This document shows, one piece after another, positions 8,692-18,181 of a stretch of 35,251 bases of DNA. The notes beneath the pieces are model-generated. The model was not told the DNA's origin and searched no databases. It saw only the letters and a list, made by a program, of their open reading frames with translations. The DNA comes from an uncultured bacterium (GTDB lineage: Bacteria; Cyanobacteriota; Vampirovibrionia; Gastranaerophilales; Gastranaerophilaceae). The stretch is taken from the NCBI GenBank assembly GCA_902783785.1, contig CACZSH010000046.1:1-35251 (forward strand), in the 5' to 3' direction. The position numbers and the translations under genes are program-made. Numbering within the stretch: the first letter of the stretch is position 1; each line of letters opens with the position of its first letter.

Positions 8692-10965
8692 ATGAATTTT
8701 GACAAGAAAGCATCTTGCCCTTTAGAAGAACAGCTATTTAACAGTGTTTATGAAAGAACGCCTCAATACGTTAAAGATTTAAATTTAATGGATTTTTCAA
8801 ATAGTGGTGAATTTACTTTCAAATTAAAAAAAGAACATTTATATCAGTATGATGAAAAATCTAATCCAGAAGGTTTAAACTTAAAAGATTGGTTTGCAAA
8901 CTACGCAAAAGAAGCTAAGGTTTCAACAGCAGGTATTAGAGGTCCTCAAAATATTTTATATCCTCAAGATACAAGATTCCCGATTAATCTTGTAGGTATA
9001 GTTTTGGCAACTTTAGCAAAAGCTCTTGTTGCAAAAGAAAAATATCCTAATCAACAAGTTATGAAACTAGTTGGAAGGGAAGTTCGTTATAATTCTGATT
9101 TATTTTTGGATGCAATTGCAAGAATTCAAGCTGCTCAAGGGATAAAAACTCTTGTTCCTGTTGAAAAGAAAACTATTCCTATTTGGCTTGCTTCTTTCTT
9201 AGCTTTCAAACTTGATCTTGTTGGCGGTGAGTATATTACTTCAAGTCACGGTATTTCTGTTAAAAATGCAACAAAGGATTTGAATTCTCAAGGTAGTCAA
9301 TATTTACCGGAAGAATCTGCAGAATTTGTTCAAAAAATACAAGAAATTTTTGATGAAACAGAAAAAAATGGAGTTTATGAGATAAAAATTGCCGCAGTTG
9401 ATAATCCGTTAATTGATGAAAAAATCATGGCTAAACTTAATGACGGTGTTGATTTGTATGTTGAATATTTAAAATCAGGAGTTGCTGAAAAAGATAATCT
9501 TGATTTTATTAAAAAAGCTCAAAAGAAAATTGTTATTGAAAATGTTGGTGGTTCAGCATACAGAACTCTAAGTAGAGTTTTAAAAGAATTGAACATTTCG
9601 GATAAATTTGTATGGTTAAATGAAGCTGAAGATCCATTTTTCCATTCGATAGGAAAATATGACGTTGATCCTAAAGGAAACAAAACATTCTACGATTATT
9701 CAGTAGATGCTACTGTTCTTGCAAAACGTCCTAACGGTGAAAAATACTTCCCTGTTATTGAAACATTGCATTATGAAAAAGTTTTAGCTGATTATCCTGT
9801 TGGTACTGCTGTTTTGATTACTGACCCTGATCATGACAGATTAACTGTTACTCAAATTGAAGATGAAAAAGTTATTCCTACTCTTGATAAAGCAGGTATT
9901 GCTTATGTAAAACTTGGTAATGGAAGAATTTTAACTGTATTTACTGCAAATCAAGCATTTTTATTGTTGATGGATTTCAGAATGAAAATGCTTAAATCTC
10001 AAGGTAAATGGGATAATCATCCTAGATTTATGATTAAAACTACAGCTTCAGCAATGAGTTGGGATGAATGGGCAAAAGCTAACAATGTTGCAGTTGTTAA
10101 TGTTCCTGTAGGATTTAAAGAAATTGCAAATATTATGAAAAAAGTTGAATTAAAACTTAAGAATAATCCTGATGAAGAAGTAACTGTTATGGATGTTTAC
10201 GGTGAAAGAATTAATTTGGGCAAATCTCCAAGATTAATCTTTGGCGGCGAAGAATCAGGAGGAATGATTATGGGCGGAGAAGAAATGATTAAATCTCTTG
10301 CAGGTCGTGAAGCTATTGCTATGAGAGAAAAATCTGCAACCGAAGCAATTCTTGTTGCATCTGCTCTTTCTTCAAAACTTGAAGAAGAAAATAAGACAAT
10401 GTCGGAATATCTTTTAGAAGTATTTAAAGATAATGACATTAAAGGTCAATTTGATACTCGTGTTGATATTGCTTATTACAATGAATCTGAACCTGATATT
10501 GATAAATTAAAAGCCGCTAAAGTTGCCGGTGAACAACTAAGAACAAAAAATGATTTGTTCTATTTATCAATGGCTATCGCTATTCGTTCAGGAAAAATGA
10601 CATTTGAAAATGCTAAAGAAGTTCTCAAAGATGCATTTAAAGAATTGAATTTCGATAATTTAAAGGCTATTAAATTTGTTGGTGATGGTACTTATATGGA
10701 ATTTTCTGATAAATACATTGAAATAAGACCATCAGGTACAGATGCTAAAACGAAAGCATATGGTGCAGGTTTGAATTTTGAAGAAATCGGTAAATTCGCA
10801 TCTGCTATGGGTAATTTCTCCGGTGATAGAACTGATATTCACAAAAAATATATCACTGATGAAATGTATGAAACAACAAAAGATAAATCAATGGAATATT
10901 ATTTAGAATTTGTTAATGACGAAGCAAATAATGAAGTATTTGTTATTCCGGAATATAAATTTTAA
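8692..10965 (+). CDS. Alpha-D-phosphohexomutase (phosphoglucomutase-like), long form
   Basis: 757 residues, longer than the usual 450-580 of the family. All four active-site loops are visible in order: the catalytic serine loop TSSHGIS (S185; family TASHNP), the metal loop DPDHDR (D378, D380, D382), the sugar-specificity loop GGEESGG (about 520), and the phosphate-binding loop RPSGTDAKTK (about 690). It should interconvert hexose 1- and 6-phosphates for glycogen or envelope sugars; the exact sugar is not decidable. The GIS after the catalytic His replaces the usual NP and is odd. The start at 8692 follows a clear AGGAGA; an upstream in-frame ATG at 8647 lies in the promoter region. A strong terminator follows. 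Confidence 0.88.
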   Translation: MNFDKKASCPLEEQLFNSVYERTPQYVKDLNLMDFSNSGEFTFKLKKEHLYQYDEKSNPEGLNLKDWFANYAKEAKVSTAGIRGPQNILYPQDTRFPINLVGIVLATLAKALVAKEKYPNQQVMKLVGREVRYNSDLFLDAIARIQAAQGIKTLVPVEKKTIPIWLASFLAFKLDLVGGEYITSSHGISVKNATKDLNSQGSQYLPEESAEFVQKIQEIFDETEKNGVYEIKIAAVDNPLIDEKIMAKLNDGVDLYVEYLKSGVAEKDNLDFIKKAQKKIVIENVGGSAYRTLSRVLKELNISDKFVWLNEAEDPFFHSIGKYDVDPKGNKTFYDYSVDATVLAKRPNGEKYFPVIETLHYEKVLADYPVGTAVLITDPDHDRLTVTQIEDEKVIPTLDKAGIAYVKLGNGRILTVFTANQAFLLLMDFRMKMLKSQGKWDNHPRFMIKTTASAMSWDEWAKANNVAVVNVPVGFKEIANIMKKVELKLKNNPDEEVTVMDVYGERINLGKSPRLIFGGEESGGMIMGGEEMIKSLAGREAIAMREKSATEAILVASALSSKLEEENKTMSEYLLEVFKDNDIKGQFDTRVDIAYYNESEPDIDKLKAAKVAGEQLRTKNDLFYLSMAIAIRSGKMTFENAKEVLKDAFKELNFDNLKAIKFVGDGTYMEFSDKYIEIRPSGTDAKTKAYGAGLNFEEIGKFASAMGNFSGDRTDIHKKYITDEMYETTKDKSMEYYLEFVNDEANNEVFVIPEYKF

Positions 10966-10985
10966 ATATGTTTTAAAATAATTGC

Positions 10986-11023
10986 AAAATCGGAGCCGAT
11001 TAATTTTAATCGGCTCCGATTTT
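10986..11023. terminator. Strong bidirectional intrinsic terminator
   Basis: Perfect 17-bp stem (10986-11002 with 11007-11023) and a 4-base loop, A-rich on one side and T-rich on the other. It lies between the convergent phosphohexomutase and calpain-like genes and can end transcription from both. Confidence 0.9.
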
Positions 11024-11043
11024 ATTATTTATTTTATTTTATT

Positions 11044-12378
11044 TTATTTTAATCCTGTTACATCTGTTATACTTATTAAATTAAATTTGTCTAAGTATTG
11101 GGTTACAGGTATTTTTATTGTAGAAGATGTATCGTGAGGATTTATTAAATAAACAAAATTGCTGTCAGCTCCTTTTACTGTATAAGCATGACCGTTATAC
11201 ATTTTAACTTTTTCACCTTTTTCATTTGTTGCATCCATTCCTCTAGGATCAACATTTCCTGTCATACCGGTTACTGATGCTTTTCCTTTCATTCCTGTTG
11301 AACGAATATATTCAATTACTTGAGAAACACCTCTTTGACCCATCGCAGATTGTGTTTTATTCGGATCTCCCAATAGTTCAAAAGCTTTTGATACTGTATT
11401 TCCATCAATATCAGCGTTTCCGTTAGGCATAGCTTCTCTAAAGTATCTATCCATAGCAATTTCCATCGCTCTTACATCTGTATCACCAGTTGATAATTCA
11501 TTTGAACATTTTAAATCTCTGGCTGTAATTTTATAAGTTTTACCAATACTACTAAATGTTACAGTTGCATTACCCTGTGCGTCAACTTTTACTGATTTAT
11601 CAAGTAGGGCTCTACCTTCTTTTGTTAGTGATAAGCTTTGAATACCGGCTAATAACCAACAATCTCCGGTATTACCTTGCTTGAATGTTCCGTCAATTTT
11701 TCCATTAGGTTTTTCAGGTGTTCCAGTTGATAATGTATCTGTACGATTTACCAGCTTTTTAAAATCGGCAGTTAATCGTTTTTGATTAGGTCTATCTAAT
11801 TCTGATGTTTCATATTTTTTTATTAAATCTTTCATTTTTGGTATAACATCATCAGAGCGTTGGTGTCCAAAATCAGCTGTTTTTTTACCTACTTCTAAAA
11901 GATGATTCATACATTCTTGTCTTTGTTTTGTAGTTAAATGTGGTGAATTCATTATCGCATCAGTTAGTGATATTCCTGCAGATTCAAACGACAAGAATGT
12001 ATATTTATAATTGTCAAAACTTATATTTTTGATATTGTCTACTAAACTTTTCGTATTTTCTTTAGTAATATTTCTGTTTGATAATCCTTTGTATATTCCT
12101 AAAACAGTTTTTTCATTGTATTCTTTTATCATTTCCGGTGTTTTAAACGGAACTTTTATTGGAGTTTCTTTGTTTGGTATTTCTGGTGGACTATATTTTG
12201 GTTTTTTATCATCAAAGATTGATGGAATTTTAGGTCCATTATCTTTATATGGAACACTTAAATCATTGCTCCCATTTCCAAATAAGGCTATTTCTTTACC
12301 TTTTGGGGCTTGTTTTGGTGTTAAGTGTGTCGGTACTGCTTTTTTTGTCTTTCTTTGAATGTTCATTCCGTCTGTCAT
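11044..12378 (-). CDS. Calpain-family (C2) cysteine protease
   Basis: 444 residues. A proline/lysine-rich N-terminal region (1-85), a helical middle (85-220) and a C-terminal papain-fold domain with the calpain triad: C240 in GNTGDCWLLAG, H397 in YNGHAYTV and N413 in YLINPHD. It is expected to be a cytoplasmic or exported thiol protease cutting specific proteins. No signal peptide, calcium-binding EF hand or C2 domain is visible. The start is supported by AAGGAG seven bases ahead. It is monocistronic, with its own promoter at 12433-12405, and bounded by terminators on both sides. The substrate is unknown; effector, toxin processing or housekeeping roles are all possible. Confidence 0.85.
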   Translation of the reverse strand: MTDGMNIQRKTKKAVPTHLTPKQAPKGKEIALFGNGSNDLSVPYKDNGPKIPSIFDDKKPKYSPPEIPNKETPIKVPFKTPEMIKEYNEKTVLGIYKGLSNRNITKENTKSLVDNIKNISFDNYKYTFLSFESAGISLTDAIMNSPHLTTKQRQECMNHLLEVGKKTADFGHQRSDDVIPKMKDLIKKYETSELDRPNQKRLTADFKKLVNRTDTLSTGTPEKPNGKIDGTFKQGNTGDCWLLAGIQSLSLTKEGRALLDKSVKVDAQGNATVTFSSIGKTYKITARDLKCSNELSTGDTDVRAMEIAMDRYFREAMPNGNADIDGNTVSKAFELLGDPNKTQSAMGQRGVSQVIEYIRSTGMKGKASVTGMTGNVDPRGMDATNEKGEKVKMYNGHAYTVKGADSNFVYLINPHDTSSTIKIPVTQYLDKFNLISITDVTGLK

Positions 12379-12404
12379 TTATAAACTCCTTAGTCTGTTA
12401 TTTT

Positions 12405-12433
12405 AAAATACCATTTTTTATGTATTTTTACAA
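12405..12433 (-). promoter_or_regulatory. Promoter of the calpain-like gene
   Basis: Minus strand: TTGTAA (12433-12428), a 17-base spacer and TATTTT (12410-12405) with TGG just before it, an extended -10. It lies directly after the metG terminator. Confidence 0.5.
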
Positions 12434-12434
12434 T

Positions 12435-12476
12435 AAAAAATGCCTTTTTATGAAATTTTATTAAAAGGCATTTTTT
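12435..12476 (-). terminator. Intrinsic terminator of metG
   Basis: A 14-bp perfect stem (12435-12448 with 12463-12476; core TGCCTTTT) and a 14-base loop, with a T-run on the metG-sense strand. It starts ten bases after the metG stop. Confidence 0.85.
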
Positions 12477-12485
12477 GATTGTTTA

Positions 12486-14042
12486 TTATTTTTTTGTTTT
12501 ATCGGCAAATTCGCTGTCAATTCTTAAAAATACCGGTTTTATTTGTTCTTTTTCTATTAATTTACCGTCTTTTATGTTATCTAAACTTAATTCATCATAT
12601 TTTTTATTTAAGTCATATGATAATTGTTCTGCCATACCTTTTGATATATTAGGGCAGAATGGTTCTATAAGATAAGCAACTATACACATTACGTCAAGTA
12701 CTGTTCTTAGTACAGAACCACATTCTATCATTTTTTCTTCTTTTGCAAGTGTCCATGGTGCATTATCTGTTACAAATTTATTTGTTGCATCTACAAGTGT
12801 CATTATAGCTTGTCCTGCTTCTTGAGTTTCATATCTGTCAAAATGATATTTTACTCGGTCTATTGTATTTTTTGCTATATTTAATATGTTTTCATCTGGT
12901 TTAAATTCAGGTTTTATTTCTCCGTCAAAGTATTTTACAAGCATTGAAAGAGTTCTGTTTAACAGATTACCCATAGAATTTGCTAAATGGGCGTTTACTT
13001 TTTCTTTAAAATCAACATCTGAGTAATTTCCATCTTTACCCAATGGAGCAGCAGTTGCCATATAATATCTTAGAGCATCAGCATTTTCTAATTCAAAATT
13101 ATTCAAAATATCTGTTGGTGCAATTACATTACCTAATGATTTTGACATTTTTGTTTCATCTATTGTTATCCAGCCATGAGCAAGTATTTGTTTAGGTAAA
13201 GGTAAATCTAATGCCATAAGTATTGCAAGCCAATAAATACTATGAAATTTCAAAATATCTTTTCCTATGACATGAAGATTTGCCGGCCAGTATTCGTTAA
13301 AGTCTTCTGAACTGCCTTCAGGATTATATCCAAGTCCTGTTATATAGTTTGATAATGCGTCTATCCATACGTAAATTACTTGTTCAGGGTCTTCTAAAAC
13401 AGGAATACCCCAAGTTACGTTTGAAATTGAACGTGATACTGAAATATCTTGAATGTCTTCTAGTTGATTTAGTACTTCACCTGCTCTGAAAGAAGGTACT
13501 ATGAAATCAGGATTTTCTTTTATATGTTTGATTATTGCGTCTTTGTATTTTGTTAGTTTAAAAAAGTAGTTTTCTTCAGAAACTTTTTCAGGTTTTTTTA
13601 AGTGATCAGGACATAATCCGTCTTCTGTTAAATCTTTTTCACTTAAAAAACATTCACAACCTTGACAATATAAGCCGGTATAAGAATTTTTATATATATC
13701 ACCTTTTTCTAAAAGTTTTTTAAATATTAATTGAACAGCTTTTTCGTGATAATCGTCTGTTGTTCTTATAAATTTATTATAGTTTATACCAAGTTCTTTC
13801 CATGTTTCTTTAAAAGAGTTTGCGTTTTCATCACATAATTCCTTTGGTGTTATTCCTCTTTCTGCTGCAGTTTTTTGAATTTTTATGCCGTGTTCATCAG
13901 TTCCTGTTAAAAAGAATAACTTATCAGAACATTTTTTATAGTGTCTTGCAATTACATCTGTTAAAATTTTTTCGTAAGCGTGTCCAATGTGTGCTTTCCC
14001 GTTTACATAATCTATTGCTGTTGTTAAATAAAATCTTTTCAT
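12486..14042 (-). CDS. metG: Methionyl-tRNA synthetase
   Basis: 518 residues; charges tRNA-Met using ATP and methionine in the cytoplasm. The class I signature HIGH is at 18-21 (KAHIGHAYEKILTDVIARHY), and KMSKS lies near residue 300 (ETKMSKSLGN). The connective-peptide zinc knuckle has CQGCECF and, further on, CPDH. The anticodon-binding helical domain follows to the end, and the C-terminal EMAP-like tRNA-binding domain found in longer MetG is absent. AGAGG precedes the ATG. The gene is transcribed alone and ends in a hairpin terminator. Confidence 0.96.
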   Translation of the reverse strand: MKRFYLTTAIDYVNGKAHIGHAYEKILTDVIARHYKKCSDKLFFLTGTDEHGIKIQKTAAERGITPKELCDENANSFKETWKELGINYNKFIRTTDDYHEKAVQLIFKKLLEKGDIYKNSYTGLYCQGCECFLSEKDLTEDGLCPDHLKKPEKVSEENYFFKLTKYKDAIIKHIKENPDFIVPSFRAGEVLNQLEDIQDISVSRSISNVTWGIPVLEDPEQVIYVWIDALSNYITGLGYNPEGSSEDFNEYWPANLHVIGKDILKFHSIYWLAILMALDLPLPKQILAHGWITIDETKMSKSLGNVIAPTDILNNFELENADALRYYMATAAPLGKDGNYSDVDFKEKVNAHLANSMGNLLNRTLSMLVKYFDGEIKPEFKPDENILNIAKNTIDRVKYHFDRYETQEAGQAIMTLVDATNKFVTDNAPWTLAKEEKMIECGSVLRTVLDVMCIVAYLIEPFCPNISKGMAEQLSYDLNKKYDELSLDNIKDGKLIEKEQIKPVFLRIDSEFADKTKK

Positions 14043-14145
14043 TATATACCTCTTTACTTACTGAAATTATATAACAAATATGAAATTTGTTTTAATCGAT
14101 ATTTATTATATTATGTTAGATATAAATTTTATATGAGGAGTTTCG

Positions 14146-15198
14146 ATGATAAGAAAATATATTCTTAATGCTTTTATATTTACTTTTCTGGTTTTTGGGG
14201 TTGTTTTTGCTTTTTGTAAATATCAAAATACAATTTCAAAAGATGTTCATTATTTCTATTTAGTACAGTCTGAAGAAAGTTCTAAAATTATTGATTTTTA
14301 TTCATATATTACAAAAAATTTATCTAAAAGTGACTATTATAAATTTATGAAAAATTTTGATAAAAATAGTCAAAATGAAATAGATTTATTCTTTTCAAGA
14401 ATTTCATTAATTATGAATGCTATTGAGAAAAAAGAAGATAGTATTCCTCTTTTTACAAACAAGGAAGTATTTAACATAAAAAAATACAACAGGTATTTAA
14501 ATAAAAATTTTATAAAAGATGAAAAAACAGGTTATATAATTGTTGGAGATTTAAGATTTATAGATAATAATACTGATTCGCACGTCTTTTATTCGCAACA
14601 AGGTGTTTTAAGTATTAGGAATAAAAAATATTTTAAAAATAAAGATATTTTAGATGTTGGTGCATTTACAGGTGATTCAGCTCTTGTTTTATCAAAATAT
14701 ACCGATGGTAAAATATATTCTTTTGAACCTGTTAAAGAAAATTATTCAAAACTAGTAAAAAATATTAAAATAAATTCTGCTCAAAATGATATTATTCCTG
14801 TGAATTATGCTTTAGGTAACAGCATTGGAAATATGGATATATTTAGTTCAAAAGATTTTTCTGCAACTTCGAGTTTTAAGTACGACTATGCCGGAAAAAA
14901 TGAAAAAGAAACTGTAAAAATTACAACTATTGATGATTTTGTTAATAATAAAAATTTAAAAATAGGCTTAATAAAAAGTGATGCGGAAGGTTATGAATAT
15001 GAAATTTTAAAAGGTGCTGAAAAAACTATAAAGGCACAAAAACCAGTTCTTTTAATAAGTATTTATCATTCTCCTTCTGATTTTTTCAAGATTAAAGATT
15101 TAATTGAGTCTTGGAATTTAGGTTATAATTTTAAAATAGTAAAACTAAGACCTTCTTATGTTATTTTGGAAACGATGCTGATAGCAGAACCGAGTTAG
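14146..15198 (+). CDS. FkbM-family methyltransferase with N-terminal membrane anchor
   Basis: 350 residues. An N-terminal hydrophobic segment (residues 8-24, AFIFTFLVFGVVFAFCK) looks like an uncleaved anchor. An unidentified helical region of about 130 residues follows, then a SAM-binding Rossmann domain: motif I DVGAFTGDSA, the acidic IYSFEPV, and the family motif LIKSDAEGYEYEILKGAE. FkbM enzymes O-methylate sugars, lipids or secondary metabolites. The anchor suggests the substrate is at the membrane, for instance a glycolipid or capsule sugar. GAGGAG lies seven bases before ATG. No polysaccharide cluster surrounds it. Confidence 0.85.
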   Translation: MIRKYILNAFIFTFLVFGVVFAFCKYQNTISKDVHYFYLVQSEESSKIIDFYSYITKNLSKSDYYKFMKNFDKNSQNEIDLFFSRISLIMNAIEKKEDSIPLFTNKEVFNIKKYNRYLNKNFIKDEKTGYIIVGDLRFIDNNTDSHVFYSQQGVLSIRNKKYFKNKDILDVGAFTGDSALVLSKYTDGKIYSFEPVKENYSKLVKNIKINSAQNDIIPVNYALGNSIGNMDIFSSKDFSATSSFKYDYAGKNEKETVKITTIDDFVNNKNLKIGLIKSDAEGYEYEILKGAEKTIKAQKPVLLISIYHSPSDFFKIKDLIESWNLGYNFKIVKLRPSYVILETMLIAEPS

Positions 15199-15215
15199 TA
15201 TTTTTATTTCACAAC

Positions 15216-15245
15216 AAAAAAGCCGCAGCTTAATCTAACAACGGC
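15216..15245 (-). terminator. Possible weak terminator after dnaX
   Basis: On the minus strand GCCGTTG ... CTGCGGC, with one mismatch and one wobble pair, is followed by six T. It lies about 110 bases past the dnaX stop. The rest of 15199-15354 shows nothing else recognisable. Confidence 0.4.
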
Positions 15246-15354
15246 AATAAACTCTCACAGATAAAGGATAGGTAAAGGTATTTGGTTACAATAATTTAAT
15301 ACCAATAAATTTTTTATTTATAACATTTATAGGTTTTTATTTTACATTTGTTAA

Positions 15355-17241
15355 CTATATTATTTCTTTGCCGTCAAAAAGTGTCATTATCATTTTTACT
15401 TGATCTGATACCAGTGTTTTATCTATAGACAAATCTTTGGTTTCAGTTTTATTTAGATTATCATCTTCTTTATAAGAAGATTCTTTTTCAGGGTTTTTTA
15501 AATCCTTATTTTTAGCAGTGGCTGATATTATAACGTTTTGGATACTATCCAAATGTTCTTTTTCCTGTTGATTGTCATTATTTTTTTTTTCAGTAGCGCT
15601 TGTTGCACTTCCAATCAAATTATTATCATCGGGAAGCGGAAGTCTTATGATAACGTTTGAGTTCTTTTGACCAAACATTATATCACAGGCTTCAATAATA
15701 CTCTGTTTTTTATTTTGATTATTTGCAAGTTGGACAAATCCCTCTTTCTCAAAAGTTATTATTACTTTTTCAGGTGTTATTAAAACAGGTTTTGCTTGCT
15801 GTTTTAAAAGTGATTGTGTTGGTGAACTCTGTATATTAGCAAGTAAAGTATGCCATAAATCAGATAAATTTGATGTTGATATTTGCACTTGTGATTGTGC
15901 TTTTGGCATAGGTGAAAAATCTTCTTTTTGAACGCTTTTTTCTTCCTGTTCAACTTTTTCTTCTGCTTTGTTTATTGAAGTTTCTTCTTTTGTTTTTATT
16001 ATAGACTGAGAAGGTTTCATTATTGGTTTCATAGCAGGTGCAGGTGCTGTTTTATAATTTGAAGGTATTTGTGTCGGTTTTATTTCTCCGCTTTCAAGTT
16101 TTGTTATTCTTTCTTGAAGAGATAGTAAAGTAGTGTTTTCAGCTAAATTCGCCAAATCTATCAAAGCAACTTCCAACCACAGATGAGGTGTTGTGCTTGT
16201 TTTTATTTCTTTTATGTAGTTTGAAATCTTTTCTATTAAAAATACGAGTTGGTGTTTTTCTATATCTTTAATTAATTTATTTACAGTATCTATTTGAGAT
16301 TCATTATATTGAGTTAATGTAGGTAGAACTTTTTTGTCGCAAGTTTTTACAAGTAGTAAATTTTTGAAAAATTCCAGTAGGTTTAATAAAATTTGTGCCG
16401 GTTCATTTCCTGAATTATATGTTTTTTCAAGAATTTCAATAGCATTTTGCGGGCGGCTTTCAATTATTGTTTGTCCTATTTCTAAAAGAATATCAAAAGA
16501 GATTCTTCCTAACAAAGAATTTATGTCTTCAACTGTTACTGTTTGAGATGCTCCAAGGACGCTTAGTTGGTCCAAAAGTGATATGGAATCACGCATGCCA
16601 CCTTCTGAATGTTTTGCGATGGTATACAGAGCATCTTTTTCTATATTTATTCTTTCTTGTTTTGAAATGTATTCAAGATGATTTACAATGTCTTCTGTTG
16701 TAATTCTTTTAAAGTCGTATCTTTGACATCGGCTCTTAATTGTATCTAAAACTTTTTGAGGTTCTGTAGTTGCAAGTATAAATATAACATTTTCCGGCGG
16801 TTCTTCCAATGTCTTTAACAATGCATTAAATGCTGTTGTTGAAAGCATATGAACTTCATCTATTATATATATTTTATATTTACCGTTTACCGGTACATAT
16901 TGAATTTTTTCTAAAATATTTTGAGTATCTTCTACTTTTCTGTTACTTGCTGCATCTATTTCTATAACATCAACAGGTGTTGAATTTGTTATATCTATAC
17001 AACTTTCGCATTTCCCGCAAGGTGATACTGTAGGGCCGTTTTTACAATTTAAAGACTTTGCCAAAATTCTTGCACTTGATGTCTTACCCGTTCCTCTTGG
17101 ACCTGTAAAAAGATATGCATGTGCTATTTTATTTAACTTTATGGCATTTGCAAGAGCTTTTTTTATATGTTCTTGCCCCACAACTTCTTCCAAAGTTTGT
17201 GGTCTGTATTTTCTGTATAACGGTACATATTTTTCATTCAT
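15355..17241 (-). CDS. dnaX: DNA polymerase III subunit gamma/tau
   Basis: 628 residues; ATPase of the clamp loader that opens the sliding clamp and links the replicase. AAA+ domain: Walker A GPRGTGKT (47-54), a zinc module with CGKCESC, Walker B IYIIDEVHML and the SRC motif KSRCQRYDF. A lid and collar domain follow (to about 380), then a low-complexity linker rich in K/E/Q/P and a divergent C-terminus. The start is the ATG at 17241, because MNEKYVPLYRKYRPQT is the normal DnaX N-terminus; the longer open frame to 17358 is not credible. There is no ribosome site, and TATAAT sits six bases before ATG, so it is probably leaderless. A run of ten A at codons 551-554 may allow slippage to a shorter product. 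Confidence 0.94.
   Translation of the reverse strand: MNEKYVPLYRKYRPQTLEEVVGQEHIKKALANAIKLNKIAHAYLFTGPRGTGKTSSARILAKSLNCKNGPTVSPCGKCESCIDITNSTPVDVIEIDAASNRKVEDTQNILEKIQYVPVNGKYKIYIIDEVHMLSTTAFNALLKTLEEPPENVIFILATTEPQKVLDTIKSRCQRYDFKRITTEDIVNHLEYISKQERINIEKDALYTIAKHSEGGMRDSISLLDQLSVLGASQTVTVEDINSLLGRISFDILLEIGQTIIESRPQNAIEILEKTYNSGNEPAQILLNLLEFFKNLLLVKTCDKKVLPTLTQYNESQIDTVNKLIKDIEKHQLVFLIEKISNYIKEIKTSTTPHLWLEVALIDLANLAENTTLLSLQERITKLESGEIKPTQIPSNYKTAPAPAMKPIMKPSQSIIKTKEETSINKAEEKVEQEEKSVQKEDFSPMPKAQSQVQISTSNLSDLWHTLLANIQSSPTQSLLKQQAKPVLITPEKVIITFEKEGFVQLANNQNKKQSIIEACDIMFGQKNSNVIIRLPLPDDNNLIGSATSATEKKNNDNQQEKEHLDSIQNVIISATAKNKDLKNPEKESSYKEDDNLNKTETKDLSIDKTLVSDQVKMIMTLFDGKEII
15581..15590 (-). 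promoter_or_regulatory. A10 slippage tract inside dnaX
   Basis: Ten consecutive A on the coding strand (codons E551 to N554). One extra A in the mRNA would bring TAA into frame at once. One fewer would add about 17 residues and then stop. Either gives a protein of roughly 554-570 residues lacking the C-terminal 75. This is like the slippage known for dnaX of Thermus, but here it is unproven. Confidence 0.4.
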
Positions 17242-17247
17242 GATAAT

Positions 17248-17253
17248 ATTATA
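17248..17253 (-). promoter_or_regulatory. -10 element of dnaX, predicted leaderless
   Basis: TATAAT on the minus strand with six bases to the dnaX ATG at 17241. No good -35 is visible at 16-18 bases. The whole gap to the divergent LD-carboxypeptidase start is only 40 bp. Confidence 0.55.
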
Positions 17254-17281
17254 TCGTAAGAGTTTTAAATTTAACGAAATT

Positions 17282-18181
17282 ATGAATTTAATTAAACCAA
17301 AAAATTTGAAAAAAGGTGATACAATTGGTATTATCGCAACCTCAGGTAATCTGAACAATGAAGCGGCTCTTGATTGTTCAATTTCATTTTTTAAAGATAA
17401 GGGTTTTAATGTTGTACTTGCTGATAATATTTATGATAAAAAACGTTATATGGCGGGTGATGATGTTGTAAAAATATTTCAGCTGCATAAAATGTTTTCT
17501 GATAAAAATATTGATGCTATTTTTTGTATGAGAGGCGGTTATGGTGCTATTCGTTTAATTAACAAAATTGATTATGATTTAATACGAAAAAATCCTAAAA
17601 TTTTTATCGGGTATTCTGATATTACTGCACTTTCAGCAATGTTTTTAAAAAAATCTGGTTTGATAACATATTCAGGACCAATGTGCTTGGGTGATTTTGG
17701 CTCTGATAAAGGTGAAATTGAAACTTTTGATAATTGCTTTGATGTTTTAATGAATGATAATATTTTAGAATATGAACCATTTCAAAAAGGATTAAATACT
17801 GGCGGGCATGCCAAAGGTATTACTTTTGGAGGAAATCTTGCTACTTTAGTTTCTCTTTGCGGTTTGGATTTTATTCCTGACGAAGATTTTATATTTTTTG
17901 TTGAAGATTTGAATGAACCTGCTTATAAAATTGATAAAATGATGACACAGTTAACTAATATTTCTGACTTTAGAAAATATATTAAAGGTATTGTTTTAGG
18001 CGAATTTTTGGATGTGGATAATGAAAATTGGCTTAAAGAAATATTTGAAGAGATTGCTTCTGAATTAAATATTCCTGTTATTGGAGATTTTAGAATTACT
18101 CATAATAAACTAAAAATAACTGTTCCATATGGTGCAAAAGCTGAAATTAAAGGTTATAAGTTTATTATAAATAATAAGTAA
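17282..18181 (+). CDS. S66-family LD-carboxypeptidase (LdcA-like)
   Basis: 299 residues. Serine peptidase that removes the terminal D-alanine from muropeptide tetrapeptides in the cytoplasm during murein recycling; some relatives instead cleave microcin C7-type conjugates. The Ser-Glu-His triad is visible: S112 in GYSDITALS, E208 in FVEDLNEP and H274 in RITHNKL. CMRGGYGAIRL and GGNLATL are further family motifs. The start at 17282 gives the normal N-terminus (LKKGDTIGIIATSG); the longer frame starting at 17141 overlaps dnaX and is rejected. There is no Shine-Dalgarno. It is divergent from dnaX with a 40-bp gap. Confidence 0.88.
   Translation: MNLIKPKNLKKGDTIGIIATSGNLNNEAALDCSISFFKDKGFNVVLADNIYDKKRYMAGDDVVKIFQLHKMFSDKNIDAIFCMRGGYGAIRLINKIDYDLIRKNPKIFIGYSDITALSAMFLKKSGLITYSGPMCLGDFGSDKGEIETFDNCFDVLMNDNILEYEPFQKGLNTGGHAKGITFGGNLATLVSLCGLDFIPDEDFIFFVEDLNEPAYKIDKMMTQLTNISDFRKYIKGIVLGEFLDVDNENWLKEIFEEIASELNIPVIGDFRITHNKLKITVPYGAKAEIKGYKFIINNK

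Noticed and set aside
12011-12358. 115-residue open frame on the plus strand
   Set aside because: It lies entirely inside the calpain-like gene on the opposite strand and has no ribosome site or recognisable motif; it is a shadow frame.
17242-17358. N-terminal extension of DnaX by 39 residues
   Set aside because: It would overlap the divergent LD-carboxypeptidase gene, and the DnaX family begins at MNEKYVPLYRKYRP.
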